Of a stretch of 64,000 bases of DNA, positions 46,018 to 56,329 are shown in pieces. The notes beneath the pieces are model-generated. The model had not been told where the DNA came from, did no database searches, and was given only the letters and a program-made list of their open reading frames with translations. This stretch comes from Acetobacter sacchari (GTDB lineage: Bacteria; Pseudomonadota; Alphaproteobacteria; Acetobacterales; Acetobacteraceae). The stretch lies in the NCBI RefSeq assembly GCF_017377715.1, contig NZ_JAFVMF010000009.1, positions 1 through 64,000 on the forward strand, written 5' to 3'. The translations under genes and the position numbers were made by a program. The first letter of the stretch is position 1. Each line of letters opens with the position of its first letter.

Positions 46018-48381
46018 ATGCTCTCGAACCTCTACCGACGCACCGAAACACGATGGGGATTGTTCGCGGTCTGCCTCGGCTGCCCTGCGGTCGCATTCGC
46101 GCAGACTGCGACAACGCCTACGACGTCCCCCGTCTATGCGCAGGATCCTGAAGACATCACCGTCATCGGCACGTCTCCCCTCCCCGGCTCCAGCATCGAT
46201 CGCAACCGCCTGCCGGCACGCACATCCGTCCTGACCCAGAACTCTCTCTCAAACGAAGGGACGCCAGACCTTCTGCATGCTCTCGACACGCAGCTCGCGG
46301 GTGTAAGTCTGAACTATGCCTCTGGAAGCCCTTACCAGCCGACCGTCATGATGAACGGCTTCGAGGCGTCCCCGCTGCAGGGCGTGGCGCAGGGCGTGGC
46401 GGTTTACATGGACGGCATACGTTTCAATCAGGCGTTCGGCGACACGGTGAACTGGGACCTGATCCCTGATATGGCGATCAGCCGAGTTGCGGTCGAAGGC
46501 TCAAACCCGATGTTCGGTCTGAACGCACTCGGCGGCGCGCTGAACATCAACATGAAGAACGGGTTCAACACCCGGGCAGGCGGCGAAGCCGACATGTCCG
46601 GCGGATCGTTCGGAAAAATTCAGGCCGAAGGCGAATACGCCGGTCGCAGAGGAAACACAGCGTTCTACGTCGCTGCACGTGAAGTGCACGAAGATGGATG
46701 GCGTGACCTGCAAAGTTCCGACATCCAGTCTCTCTACGCGGATCTGGGCTGGAAGGACGAACGAACGGAAATCCACGGAAATCTGGATCTGGCTAACTCT
46801 GTTCTCAACGGTCCCGGAACTTCGCCAATCCAGTTGCTCCGCGCCGATCCCAAGGCGCAGTTCACGGCGCCGAACCTGATGGCGAACAAATTCATACAAT
46901 TCGGCCTGAACGGCCGTCACGAATTCAGCCAGCATCTTTCGATCCAGGGCCAGGCTTTTTATTCTTATTTCCAGCAGCGCGTTCTGAACGGCAACGCCGC
47001 CAACGACACGCCATGCGACGATAGCGAAAACGCAGGTCTTCTCTGTTCCGACGACGACACACCTTCCAGGACCGTTGGTGGCGGGACCATACCGGATTTT
47101 CTGAATGGCGGAATGTATTCGGAAATGGATCAGCAGACGACGAACACCAATAGTTACGGCGCCTCGTTGCAGGAGACTTTCACCCATAATATTTTCGGAT
47201 TCAAAAATCACGAAGTCGCCGGCGTAAGTTATAACGGCGCGCAGACCATGTTCTCCGCGACCAGCCTGATCGGCGGCCTTACGCCCTATACGCGCGTCTA
47301 TTACGGCCCAGGCGTGGTCATCGACGAACCGGGCGACAATGTTCCGGTCCGCGTTTCCGTAAGCGACACCTATGTCGGCGCATTCGTGGCCGACACGATC
47401 GACATTACGCCGCGTCTCTCACTCACTGGCTCCGCACGTTATAACTTTGCTGAAATTAACCTGCATGATCAAAACGGCGGCGACCTTTCGGGCAACCACG
47501 CCTACGGTCGTGTCAACCCGGCCGCCGGCCTCAGCTATCGGTTGACGGACTGGGCGAACATCTACGGCGGCTACTCGGAAGCCAACCGGGCGCCCACGCC
47601 AGCAGAGCTGTCTTGCGCCGGACCAGAAAACTCCTGCAGTCTGGCGAATTTTTTCGTCGGGGACCCAGACCTGAAACAGGTCGTGGCACGCACTTACGAG
47701 GCCGGATTGCGCGGCAGGTTCCTGCTCAACAAAAAACATAACAGCCTGAGCTACGACTTCGGTTTGTTCCGCACAGACGCCGACAACGACATCGTCTTTA
47801 TTAACAGCGAAACTCTCAATCGCGCATATTTCGCCAATATTGGCGGCACTCGCAGGCAGGGAGCTAAAGTCCATCTCTCGCTGCAACTTTCTCGGTGGTC
47901 AGCCTACCTGAACTACACATACACCAAGGCGACTTATAGAAGCAGCTTCACCGAGGACGCAGGCAGCAACCCCGCCGCAGACGCCGACGGAGACGTGACC
48001 GTGCGGCGCGGCAACCGACTGCCGGGCATTCCCAGCAGCAAGTTGACCGGCGGCGTAGATATGCGCATCACATCAATCTGGACGGCCGGGTTCGACTTCG
48101 ATCTACAGTCAGGCCAGTATCTCTACGGAGACGAAGCAAATCTCAACTCGAAGCTGCCAGGCTTCTTCGTGCTGAATTTTCACACGGCTGTGCAGGTTCT
48201 TCCCCACCTGCAGGTGTTTGGAAGCATCGCGAACCTGACCAACCGTCGCTATTATACATACGGCACGTTCTCGCCCACCAGTTCGGTCTATCTGGCTCAG
48301 GCGCCGAATGCCACCAACCCCCGCAGCTATAGCCCATCTGCGCCCATCGGCGGCTTTGGCGGAATCCGTGTGACGTTCTGA
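46018..48381 (+). CDS. TonB-dependent outer-membrane receptor in the PQQ-dehydrogenase region
   Basis: The 787-residue protein has a signal peptide (about 1-31, ending AVAFAQ), a plug with EGTPDLLHALDTQLAGVSLN, TVMMNGFEASPLQGVAQGVA, YMDGIRFNQAFGDTVNWDLIPD and GSNPMFGLNALGGALNINMKN, and a barrel ending GIRVTF. Plugs with the motif NxFGDTVNWDLIP occur in receptors such as LutH of methylotrophs, linked to lanthanide uptake, but also in others. The location beside a lanthanide-type PQQ dehydrogenase suggests uptake of a lanthanide chelate or of PQQ. The start choice (46018) rests on the signal peptide. Confidence 0.85.
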   Translation: MLSNLYRRTETRWGLFAVCLGCPAVAFAQTATTPTTSPVYAQDPEDITVIGTSPLPGSSIDRNRLPARTSVLTQNSLSNEGTPDLLHALDTQLAGVSLNYASGSPYQPTVMMNGFEASPLQGVAQGVAVYMDGIRFNQAFGDTVNWDLIPDMAISRVAVEGSNPMFGLNALGGALNINMKNGFNTRAGGEADMSGGSFGKIQAEGEYAGRRGNTAFYVAAREVHEDGWRDLQSSDIQSLYADLGWKDERTEIHGNLDLANSVLNGPGTSPIQLLRADPKAQFTAPNLMANKFIQFGLNGRHEFSQHLSIQGQAFYSYFQQRVLNGNAANDTPCDDSENAGLLCSDDDTPSRTVGGGTIPDFLNGGMYSEMDQQTTNTNSYGASLQETFTHNIFGFKNHEVAGVSYNGAQTMFSATSLIGGLTPYTRVYYGPGVVIDEPGDNVPVRVSVSDTYVGAFVADTIDITPRLSLTGSARYNFAEINLHDQNGGDLSGNHAYGRVNPAAGLSYRLTDWANIYGGYSEANRAPTPAELSCAGPENSCSLANFFVGDPDLKQVVARTYEAGLRGRFLLNKKHNSLSYDFGLFRTDADNDIVFINSETLNRAYFANIGGTRRQGAKVHLSLQLSRWSAYLNYTYTKATYRSSFTEDAGSNPAADADGDVTVRRGNRLPGIPSSKLTGGVDMRITSIWTAGFDFDLQSGQYLYGDEANLNSKLPGFFVLNFHTAVQVLPHLQVFGSIANLTNRRYYTYGTFSPTSSVYLAQAPNATNPRSYSPSAPIGGFGGIRVTF

Positions 48382-48427
48382 TATGACGGGAACACACCCT
48401 CTATGCAGGCCCTACGGGGCCGCAAGA

Positions 48428-49408
48428 TCAGGGCGCTACGACACTCGTCGAAGAATGACGCTTGATCTTACGGTGCAGGGTCGCGCGACTGATTCCCAGC
48501 TCCCTTGCCGCTGCGGACACGTTACCGCCGCATCGCTTCAACATGCGTTGGATCGCAGCGTGAGCGGCGTGAGCGGGATTCTCATGTCCAGACACGGAAA
48601 GAAGGTCTGGCAGGGTGACACCGCTATCATTACAACATCGAAACATAACCCGCGCAGCCTTGTTCGCGCCAACAATCACCTCATCGTCATCAAGGGCGAA
48701 CAACGCCTGCCCGTCGACCCCGAACGAAACTATCCGCCGCTCGGAGAACAACTCGCTGAACAGGCGTCGCTCGATGCGACGGGCTGCGTCCTCCACGACG
48801 AGCGACAACAGGGCTATGGCCCGCCCGTCGCTTTCCTGATCACAGATCGATATGTCGACGCCGCCAGCCACCCGCCCCTGCGGATCGTGAATGGGCGCCA
48901 TCGTGCAACTGAGCGGCGTATTGCGCGTGTAAAAATGCTGATCGCGGTGAATCGTAAGGGCGCGATCTTCCGCCAGACAGGTTCCTATGCCGTTGGTGCC
49001 CTCATGCGCTTCGTCCCACAACATCGCAGGTGTCAAACCCCATCGCGCAAACGTATCTTCGTCTCCAACGTCACAACGCTTTTCGAGTGTGACGCCGTGT
49101 GGGTCCGTCAGGAGCACGCAGTATCCGGGGCGTCGAACGGCGAGGGCGAGTCGGTCGAGAACCGGCGCGCTGGCCAGCAACAATGCGGCGTTTCGATCTC
49201 TAACCTGATCAAACTCGACGCCCGAAAGCTGGTTGGGGGGTCTTTGGGTGTCAGGCTCAAGCCCATAGTGCCTCAGGGAGCGCATCCACGACGCCAGAAG
49301 AGCGGATCTGCCGGAGGCGGATTCGTCCCTCAGCGAGTTATAAATCCGCTCGGCGTGTGGAACCTCTTCCCGTCTAATGCTGTACGCGAGTGATTTGTCG
49401 ATCACCAC
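48428..49408 (-). CDS. GAF plus Fis-type (AcoR-like) transcription regulator without AAA+ domain
   Basis: The 326-residue protein has an AcoR-like N-terminus with IRPPNQ-like TQRPPNQLSGVEF, a GAF domain (about 70-200; YCVLLTDPHGVTLEKR, HEGTNGIGTCLAED, VAGGVDIS), a short PAS-like piece (SFGVDGQALFALDDDEVIVGANKAA) and a C-terminal HTH_8 (Fis) domain with MLKRCGGNVSAAARELGISR followed by ATLHRKIKRH. The sigma-54 AAA+ domain present in AcoR is absent. It converges on the receptor gene and is the best candidate in the window for binding the 18-bp palindromes. Confidence 0.87.
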   Translation of the reverse strand: MVIDKSLAYSIRREEVPHAERIYNSLRDESASGRSALLASWMRSLRHYGLEPDTQRPPNQLSGVEFDQVRDRNAALLLASAPVLDRLALAVRRPGYCVLLTDPHGVTLEKRCDVGDEDTFARWGLTPAMLWDEAHEGTNGIGTCLAEDRALTIHRDQHFYTRNTPLSCTMAPIHDPQGRVAGGVDISICDQESDGRAIALLSLVVEDAARRIERRLFSELFSERRIVSFGVDGQALFALDDDEVIVGANKAARVMFRCCNDSGVTLPDLLSVSGHENPAHAAHAAIQRMLKRCGGNVSAAARELGISRATLHRKIKRHSSTSVVAP

Positions 49409-50039
49409 TCTACCCGCCCTGATTATTGTTTAGGCACTTTTTATTCTCGCCGTGACGGTACGCTCATACAAAAACCGAATGCAATCTTTCTGCGCATCAC
49501 AATTCCGAGGGTCGGCTCCGCTGCCGAAAACGGCAAATCGGCTCAAAAGTTTCCGATCAAAATGGCAGATTGGAGGGCGCCACATCCCAATAAGCGTAAA
49601 TGGATTTTTATTATACTGAATTTGCATAGAAAATTTCTATCGCCGCACGCAACGATGCGCGCGTAATCCTTTATATCGACATAAAAATCATGATCAGAGT
49701 CTCATGCAGCGCGGGCGTAGATACCAAAATTTACCCCCCGATAGGTTTCCATCAAGTAAAGACCCACACAACTAACTGCCAATGCTGCAGGGAGAACGTT
49801 TCAGGCGACCTCTCATCCGCACAGCTCAGGCGCTTAGTATTTTTATCAATTTCGGCTATCTTATGTCCTTAAGGCATGTTCATCTCTGCGAAACAATTTG
49901 GTCGTAAGTTTTACGATGAAAGTATGTAGCTAATTCTGGTTTGAAACTTTATTAGGCGCATTGGACAACAAGGAAACACTTCAGGCGCTGATCGAGTATT
50001 CGAGACATCGCTCGTGCGTTGGCGAAAAGGTATCTGTTC
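49409..50039. other. Intergenic region upstream of two divergent regulators
   Basis: I see no gene in these 631 bp; the open frames are short and have no family features. It contains the promoters of the GAF-Fis regulator (minus) and the BTAD regulator (plus). The centre is AT-rich. No copy of the 18-bp palindrome was found here. Confidence 0.5.
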
Positions 50040-52238
50040 ATGGCTTTGTTTGACCTGGCCAAACCGGGATTGCGTAAATCTGACGCGGCCATCCTCAGGG
50101 TCGAACTTCTGGGGGCTACTGCGGCCCACATGCTTGACGGAACGACCATCACTCCAACGGGCGCGAAAACCAGAGGGCTTCTGGCTATTCTGGCGATGTC
50201 TGATCGACGCCCGGTATCCCGACGCGCTCTGGCGAATCTTCTATGGAGCAGGCGCTCGGACGAGCAAGCGCGCGCTTCCCTTCGTCAGGAGATTCACCGG
50301 CTGGCCGATGCATTAAGCCCGCTCGGGGCAGATGTAATCGACGTCCAGCGCCACGCTCTGGCGCTCAAGCCAGTACTCACGACGGTCGACGTCGAGCGTT
50401 ATCTGAATGCGACACCCCAAAATGTCCTCAAGCTGCCTGAAATCAGCGGAACGCTTCTCTCCGATCTCAGCAACGTGGACCCGGCCCTTGATGAGTGGCT
50501 GTCGCAGCAGCGCACCCGACTGCATCACCACCTTATCGCCACCTGCGAGCAGGCGATGCTCTATCAATCCGACCCGGAACTGCGCCTCACCGCCGCGACC
50601 CGGGTCCTGAAATTCGACCGACTGAACGAAAACGCGTGGAAAACGGTCCTGCGCGAACTGGCGCGGCGCGACGATGGCGGTAGCGCGCTGGTGGCCGCCG
50701 AAGAGTGTCTGTCTGCTTTTCGCGACGCCCTCGGCGCGGAGCCTGGCGCTGCGACCATGGCGATAATCTCAGAGCTGAAGGCCGCGCGCGGCGGCTCACC
50801 CCAGCCGCACCCCAGCCCGCTTGCGTCTGGCGCAAACGTCCCTTCGGCCAACGCTGACTCCACATTATCGCCCCCTACCCCTCCCTACATAGCTTCGATC
50901 GCCTTTACATCCGGGAAGCCTCGCCAAGACGGCGACGACATACGGGAGTTGTCTGAAGATATCGCGGAGTCGATAGCCACCGGCCTCGCCCAGTTTTCCC
51001 TTCTGGGCGTGGTGCCGCCCAGTGCGGACGAGGGGCCTGCGCCTCACGCGAACTCAACGAGGGAATCAAAGCGACAAGATACTTCCGACGCGGATTTCCT
51101 TGTCGAACACCGTTTACAGCCGGCGCCCGCAACCGCCAGCGCGCCCAGTGACATGCTTCGGCTGCTCGTGCGCGTGACCGACCGGCGACGAGGCGGCGTC
51201 ATCGTTTGGGCGACGCGAGTCGATTTCCTCCAAAGCGCCATCGACTCCCACGTGAGCGGCATAGTCACGGAGATACTTTGGCGCGTCGCGTTGGCCGAGG
51301 CGAGAAGCGTGGCAAGCCGCAACGCCGACGAGTTGCAGCCTCTTCAAGCCGGACTCCGTGCGCTGGCGCTGATGACGAGAGGCGATCCCTCGGTTTACAC
51401 CGAAGCCAGCAATCTGTTGCACTATGCGTTGATGCATGAACCAGACCACCCGTTTCTGCTGCTGGTGTCTGGCTTGACGTCTTTGCTTCAGTCTTGCGAG
51501 CAATGGGACACTATCCGTGAGCAGAGCATCGAGCGCGGTGTAGAAGTCACGCGCCGTCTGCTTCAGGTTGCGCCTGACAGCGTTGGCGGCAAAATGCTTC
51601 TTGGCCGTCTGCTCCTGACTATGCCCAAGGAACAGACTTATGGGGTAGCGCTACTCGAAGAACTGGCGGCAAAAGCTGCTGGCGTCGATCTGGTCGCTAT
51701 CGGCGAAGCCTATCGGCGCCTGACGCAGGGGCAGTTCACCGAAGCGTTCGACGTCATGGCCGCGTTTCAGACCCGCCATGCGACCCATCCGTTCACCGAA
51801 CTCATTGACAGCGACATTCTGCTGATCGACCTGTTGGCTGGGCGCTTCCAGGAAGCCGCGTCCTGGGCACGAGCGCGTTTGAGCGTTACACCGACGCGAA
51901 CGTCGCTCCTGTTATTGCACCTTGCTGCGCTCGCGCGCCTCAACGCGGCTGTCGGAGCCTCGGATTCTGGGGAGATGCAAGACGTCATGGAACGCCTGTT
52001 CCTTATCAAACCGGATATCTGCATAAATGCAGCGGTCAGACGATACACGCATCTGCCTGAGGCGGCTCGCGGCTTTCTGAAAGAAGCCCTTCAGGGCAGC
52101 GGCCTCCCGATGGGCCTAGATCTGCCCGGACTGACTCAATCGGATGCGGCCGACTCCAGGGTGCTTGGCGGCGTGACGGCTACAGGATATGAAGGCCCCT
52201 CACAGGCTGGCGCCGTCGTGCCTCAACAGATGCGGTAA
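50040..52238 (+). CDS. BTAD-domain transcriptional regulator (SARP/DnrI-like) with C-terminal repeats
   Basis: The 732-residue protein begins with a winged-helix OmpR-like domain (about 10-95; LLGATAAHMLDGTTI, TPTGAKTRGLLAIL, PVSRRALANLLWSRRSDEQARASLRQEI) followed by a bacterial transcriptional activator (BTAD) domain with DPALDEWLSQQRTRLHHHL and ARRDDGGSALVAAEECL. A Pro/Ser linker (about 255-285) leads to an adenylate-cyclase-like or alpha/beta segment and TPR-like helices (about 440-700). Such proteins occur in alphaproteobacteria without known ligands. ATG 50040 was preferred over an upstream TTG. It stands alone. Confidence 0.8.
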   Translation: MALFDLAKPGLRKSDAAILRVELLGATAAHMLDGTTITPTGAKTRGLLAILAMSDRRPVSRRALANLLWSRRSDEQARASLRQEIHRLADALSPLGADVIDVQRHALALKPVLTTVDVERYLNATPQNVLKLPEISGTLLSDLSNVDPALDEWLSQQRTRLHHHLIATCEQAMLYQSDPELRLTAATRVLKFDRLNENAWKTVLRELARRDDGGSALVAAEECLSAFRDALGAEPGAATMAIISELKAARGGSPQPHPSPLASGANVPSANADSTLSPPTPPYIASIAFTSGKPRQDGDDIRELSEDIAESIATGLAQFSLLGVVPPSADEGPAPHANSTRESKRQDTSDADFLVEHRLQPAPATASAPSDMLRLLVRVTDRRRGGVIVWATRVDFLQSAIDSHVSGIVTEILWRVALAEARSVASRNADELQPLQAGLRALALMTRGDPSVYTEASNLLHYALMHEPDHPFLLLVSGLTSLLQSCEQWDTIREQSIERGVEVTRRLLQVAPDSVGGKMLLGRLLLTMPKEQTYGVALLEELAAKAAGVDLVAIGEAYRRLTQGQFTEAFDVMAAFQTRHATHPFTELIDSDILLIDLLAGRFQEAASWARARLSVTPTRTSLLLLHLAALARLNAAVGASDSGEMQDVMERLFLIKPDICINAAVRRYTHLPEAARGFLKEALQGSGLPMGLDLPGLTQSDAADSRVLGGVTATGYEGPSQAGAVVPQQMR

Positions 52239-52300
52239 GTTCCCTCGCAGACGAGGCGGTGACGCTTGGCAAGTCAGGCTACAGGAGTCGCAGCATCACC

Positions 52301-52816
52301 ATGCCCACCACCCGGACGCTTTCGACCAGGATCACCGACCTTTCTCGACTCCTGATCGCAGGCGCGGCTGCGCTCGCGCTGCCATTGGCGGGCTGCTCAC
52401 AGGGCGACAAGGCCAGCGATTTGACCGCGCCCCGCAATCACCTGCTGAGCGAAGACCGCGGCGCCACCGGCGGCGACGATCAGCTTGGCGGTGGAGTGAA
52501 CGCCTATCTCTGGCGCGGTGCGCTCGATACGCTGTCGTTCATGCCGATTTCCTCAGCTGACGCCGTAGGCGGGTTCATTCTCACCGACTGGTACGCCCCT
52601 CCCGGCGCGCATGGCGAACGTTTCAAGATCACCGCCTATGTTCTGGACAAGCGCCTGCGCTCCGATGCGTTGCGCGTCAGCGTGTTCCGGCAGATATTTC
52701 AGGACGGCGCGTGGACCGACACTCCGGCGGCAGCGAACACCGCTTCCGACATCACGTCGAAAATCCTTGCCCGCGCGCGCCAGCTGCGCGCTGCGAACGG
52801 CGGCCACGACGACTGA
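52301..52816 (+). CDS. DUF3576 lipoprotein
   Basis: The 171-residue product has a lipoprotein signal ending ALPLAGC (Cys32) and a conserved alphaproteobacterial core: GVNAYLWRGALDTLSFMPIS, ADAVGGFILTDWYAPP, and RFKITAYVLDKRLRSDALRVSVFRQ. This is the DUF3576 family, always next to leuS and lptE in alphaproteobacteria; an outer-membrane assembly role is suspected but not shown. ATG 52301 was chosen over a GTG at 52259 because it precedes the signal directly. Confidence 0.9.
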   Translation: MPTTRTLSTRITDLSRLLIAGAAALALPLAGCSQGDKASDLTAPRNHLLSEDRGATGGDDQLGGGVNAYLWRGALDTLSFMPISSADAVGGFILTDWYAPPGAHGERFKITAYVLDKRLRSDALRVSVFRQIFQDGAWTDTPAAANTASDITSKILARARQLRAANGGHDD

Positions 52817-52939
52817 CGTCCGAGCGTGACGGCTTAATTCAGGCGTCGTTCGAATTTTCTTACTGCGCGATCGCGTATCGCCCGACACAATGCCGCTCAA
52901 GTCTACGCTTGTCGGCCTCGCCCTCTGGACTGATTGCTC

Positions 52940-55561
52940 ATGACTGCCCACGACATGCCTGCGACCTATGACTTCCACACTGTGGAGCCGCGCTGGCAGG
53001 CGCGATGGGAAAGCGACGGGGTCTTTGCAGTTCCCGATACGCCTCCGGCCGACAAGCCCAAATACTATGTGCTCGAGATGTTCCCCTACCCGTCGGGCCA
53101 GCTCCACATGGGGCATGTCCGCAACTATGCGCTCGGCGACGTCGTGGCGCGCTACAAACGCGCCCGCGGGTACGCCGTTCTGCATCCCATGGGCTGGGAC
53201 GCCTTTGGACTTCCGGCCGAGAATGCGGCGCGGGAACGCGGGGTCCATCCTCGACAATGGACGCTCGACAACATCGCCGCCATGCGCGGGACGCTGCAAC
53301 GGCTGGGCTTCTCGCTGAACTGGGATCGCGAGATCGCCACCTGCCTGCCGGAATATTATGGCAAGCAGCAGAAACTGTTCCTGGATTTCCTGGCGGCAGG
53401 CCTTGTCGATCGTCGCGAGTCCTGGGTCAACTGGGACCCCGTGGACGAAACGGTGCTGGCGAACGAGCAGGTGATCGACGGCAAGGGCTGGCGTTCCGGC
53501 GCGCCGATCGAGAAGAAGCAGCTTTCCCAGTGGTTCATGCGCATCACGAAGTTCGCACCCGACCTTCTTGATGGCCTGAACTCTCTCGACCGCTGGCCCG
53601 AGCGCGTTCGGCTGATGCAGGAGCGCTGGATCGGTCGATCCGAGGGCGCGCGCCTGCGCTTCTCCCTTGCCCAGCCTCCGGCGGGTTTCGACGAAAATCT
53701 TGATTCGGTGGAAGTCTTCACGACCCGCCCCGAAACCCTCTTCGGCATGTCCTTTCTCGCGCTCGCGCCCGATCACCCGCTCGCCGCCAAGGTGGCCGAG
53801 CGCAATGTCGCCGCAGCCGACTTCATCGCTGAATGCCGCCGCCTCGGAACCTCGGTCGAAGCCGTTGAAAAGGCGGAGAAACGCGGTTTCGACACAGGCC
53901 TGCGCGTACGCCATCCCTTCCTGCCGGACCAGAGCTTCCCCGTCTGGATCGCGAATTTCGTGTTGATGGACTATGGCTCAGGCGCCCTGTTCGGCTGTCC
54001 CTGCGGCGATCAGCGCGATTATGATTTCGCCCGCAAATACGACCTGCCCATCCCACTCGTGATCCTGCCACCTGGTGAAAACGCGAACGACTGGACAGCG
54101 GACAAGGGCCCCTGGACGGGAGAAGGCTCGCTGATCAATTCAGGCTTCCTCGACGGTCTGAGCTGTGAAGCCGGGCGGACGGAAGCAATCGCACGCCTCG
54201 AAGGCCTCGGCGTTGGAACGGGCGTAGTCAACTGGCGTCTGCGCGACTGGGGCGTTTCGCGTCAGCGTTACTGGGGTTGCCCCATCCCGGTCATTCACTG
54301 TGCGGGTTGCGGCCCGGTCCCCGTTCCCGACGAACAGCTGCCGGTAGTTCTGCCAGAGGACGTCACGTTCGATCGTCCTGGCAATCCGCTTGACCATCAC
54401 CCGACATGGAAACACGTCGCCTGCCCGAAATGTGGCAAGCCCGCGACGCGCGAAACCGACACTTTCGATACGTTCGTCGACAGTTCCTGGTATTTCGCAC
54501 GCTTCACAGCACCGCACGCCGCGACCCCGACCGTCCGATCGGCTGCGGACGGCTGGCTCGCCGTGGACCAGTATATCGGCGGTATCGAGCACGCGATCCT
54601 GCACTTGCTCTACGCGCGCTTCTTTACCCGCGCCATGCGAGAGACCGGACATCTGGACGTTAGCGAGCCATTCGCCGGACTGTTCACTCAAGGCATGGTC
54701 AATCACGAAAGCTATCGGGACGCCAAGGGCGGCTGGCTCTACCCGGAGGAAGTGCGCCGCACGGGCGCGGGCGCATTCCACGCTGAGACCGGAGAAGAGA
54801 TCACGGTCGGCCGCGTAGAGAAGATGTCGAAATCGAAGCGCAACACCGTCGCGCCAGTTTCGATCATCGAACGCTTCGGCGCTGACACCGCACGGTGGTT
54901 CGTCCTGTCCGACAGCCCGCCCGAACGCGACATGGAGTGGACCGAAGCTGGCGTCGCAGGCGCCGCAAGGTTCGTCCAGCGCCTCTATCGCATTGTCCGC
55001 GCCGTCGCTACTGCGTGCCCCGCCGACGCGCCGGAACAGACCGGAGAGATCCCTGCGGCTGTGGACGCGCTACGCCGCGCTACACATCGGACGATCGCCG
55101 CAGTGACCGAAGCGCTCGAAGCCTTCACGGTCAACGTGGCCGTCGCCCGCCTGCACGAACTGACCTCCGCGCTGGCCGAAGCCGAACGCGCGGCTGACGA
55201 GCCCGGCATGGCCTTCGCCCGCCGCGAAGCCGCGCTCACGCTGGCCCTTCTCTGCGCTCCAATGACGCCACATCTTGGCGAGGAGCTGCTATCGCTGCTT
55301 GAGCCGAACGCCGCTCTCGCCGCCCAGCGCCCATGGCCTACGCCTGAGCCTGCGTTGCTGGCCGTTACCCAGATCAAGCTCGCGGTGCAGATCATGGGCA
55401 AGCTGCGCGGAACCATCGACGCGGAACCGGACGAGGATGGAGCCGCCGTGCTGGCGCGCGCCGAAGCGGAGCCCAACGTGGCGCGGTTGCTGGAAGGCAA
55501 GAAGATCGTGAAGCGTATCCACGTTCCGAATCGGATCGTGAATTTCGTGGTGGCGGGTTAA
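52940..55561 (+). CDS. leuS: Leucyl-tRNA synthetase
   Basis: LeuS charges tRNA-Leu. The 873-residue class I synthetase has the HIGH motif as HMGH in [19 protein letters not shown] near residue 50, the CP1 editing domain (about 225-420), the zinc-type Cys pairs [18 protein letters not shown] and VACPKCGKP, the [11 protein letters not shown] segment, the KMSKS motif as EKMSKSKRN near residue 630, and the anticodon-binding helical domain. ATG 52940 or 52955 could be the start. The family length (about 860-870) fits. Confidence 0.98.
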   Translation: MTAHDMPATYDFHTVEPRWQARWESDGVFAVPDTPPADKPKYYVLEMFPYPSGQLHMGHVRNYALGDVVARYKRARGYAVLHPMGWDAFGLPAENAARERGVHPRQWTLDNIAAMRGTLQRLGFSLNWDREIATCLPEYYGKQQKLFLDFLAAGLVDRRESWVNWDPVDETVLANEQVIDGKGWRSGAPIEKKQLSQWFMRITKFAPDLLDGLNSLDRWPERVRLMQERWIGRSEGARLRFSLAQPPAGFDENLDSVEVFTTRPETLFGMSFLALAPDHPLAAKVAERNVAAADFIAECRRLGTSVEAVEKAEKRGFDTGLRVRHPFLPDQSFPVWIANFVLMDYGSGALFGCPCGDQRDYDFARKYDLPIPLVILPPGENANDWTADKGPWTGEGSLINSGFLDGLSCEAGRTEAIARLEGLGVGTGVVNWRLRDWGVSRQRYWGCPIPVIHCAGCGPVPVPDEQLPVVLPEDVTFDRPGNPLDHHPTWKHVACPKCGKPATRETDTFDTFVDSSWYFARFTAPHAATPTVRSAADGWLAVDQYIGGIEHAILHLLYARFFTRAMRETGHLDVSEPFAGLFTQGMVNHESYRDAKGGWLYPEEVRRTGAGAFHAETGEEITVGRVEKMSKSKRNTVAPVSIIERFGADTARWFVLSDSPPERDMEWTEAGVAGAARFVQRLYRIVRAVATACPADAPEQTGEIPAAVDALRRATHRTIAAVTEALEAFTVNVAVARLHELTSALAEAERAADEPGMAFARREAALTLALLCAPMTPHLGEELLSLLEPNAALAAQRPWPTPEPALLAVTQIKLAVQIMGKLRGTIDAEPDEDGAAVLARAEAEPNVARLLEGKKIVKRIHVPNRIVNFVVAG

Positions 55562-55564
55562 CCG

Positions 55565-56260
55565 ATGGCTGGCCGCATGAGATCGAGAGCATTGACCGCG
55601 CTGATCCTCGGCGCCGCCAGTCTCCCGCTCCCGGCGTGCGGCTTTCATCCGCTCTACGAGACTTCTGCGGGTCATATCGACGTGCAGGAGAAGCTCAAGC
55701 AGATTTATGTCGCCGGTATTCCCGACCGGTTCGGGCAAGTACTGCGTCTGGCCCTTCAGCAACAGATGAGCGGCGCCGGACCAGAGAACCCCACCGGCTA
55801 CACGCTCAAAGCCAACGGCTACGTTTCGCAAGAATCCATCGACATCCACTCTGACAATACATCTGGTCGTGTACGCGCTACGGGCCATGCGCATTGGCAA
55901 CTCTGGACCGTCGGCCTGGCGCCGAAGTTCCTCGCCGAGGGCGACGCCACCACGCTCGATGGCATGAACAACACCTTCGAAGAATATTTCGCCCAGAGCC
56001 TGAATACGGAAACACTGCAGAACCGTGTCGCCAGAACGCTGGCTGACATCGTGACGCAGCAGGTCGCCATATGGTTCGAAACCCACGCCCCTGCGCCCAT
56101 CGCTCAGAAACGTCGGCCCGTCTACTATCAAATGCCGAACGCGATCCCGAATTCCAGCCAGCAGCAACCCGTTCAAGGCGTCGGCGAAGACGGCCTGCCT
56201 GCACTTGCGACGGGGCGTAACGATCCGAACGCGGACGAGAACGACCCTGACATGCAATGA
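55565..56260 (+). CDS. lptE: LPS-assembly lipoprotein LptE
   Basis: LptE plugs the LptD barrel and helps place lipopolysaccharide in the outer leaflet. The 231-residue product has a lipobox LPLPAC (Cys25) followed by GFHPLYE, the usual start of mature LptE, then VAGIPDRFGQVLRLALQQQM and GYTLKANGYVSQESIDIHSD. It starts 3 bp after leuS and precedes holA, the standard order leuS-lptE-holA. The C-terminal 45 residues are Pro/Asn/Asp-rich and probably disordered. Confidence 0.93.
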   Translation: MAGRMRSRALTALILGAASLPLPACGFHPLYETSAGHIDVQEKLKQIYVAGIPDRFGQVLRLALQQQMSGAGPENPTGYTLKANGYVSQESIDIHSDNTSGRVRATGHAHWQLWTVGLAPKFLAEGDATTLDGMNNTFEEYFAQSLNTETLQNRVARTLADIVTQQVAIWFETHAPAPIAQKRRPVYYQMPNAIPNSSQQQPVQGVGEDGLPALATGRNDPNADENDPDMQ

Positions 56261-56329
56261 CCCGCGCGCAGGCGGTCGGCCCGGATCAACGAAGCGACGC
56301 GACCACAGAGTTCGCTGGAGGTCCGCCGC

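Noticed and set aside
49430-49627. 65-codon minus-strand frame upstream of the GAF-Fis regulator
   Set aside because: No ribosome binding site or motif, and it lies in the expected promoter region.
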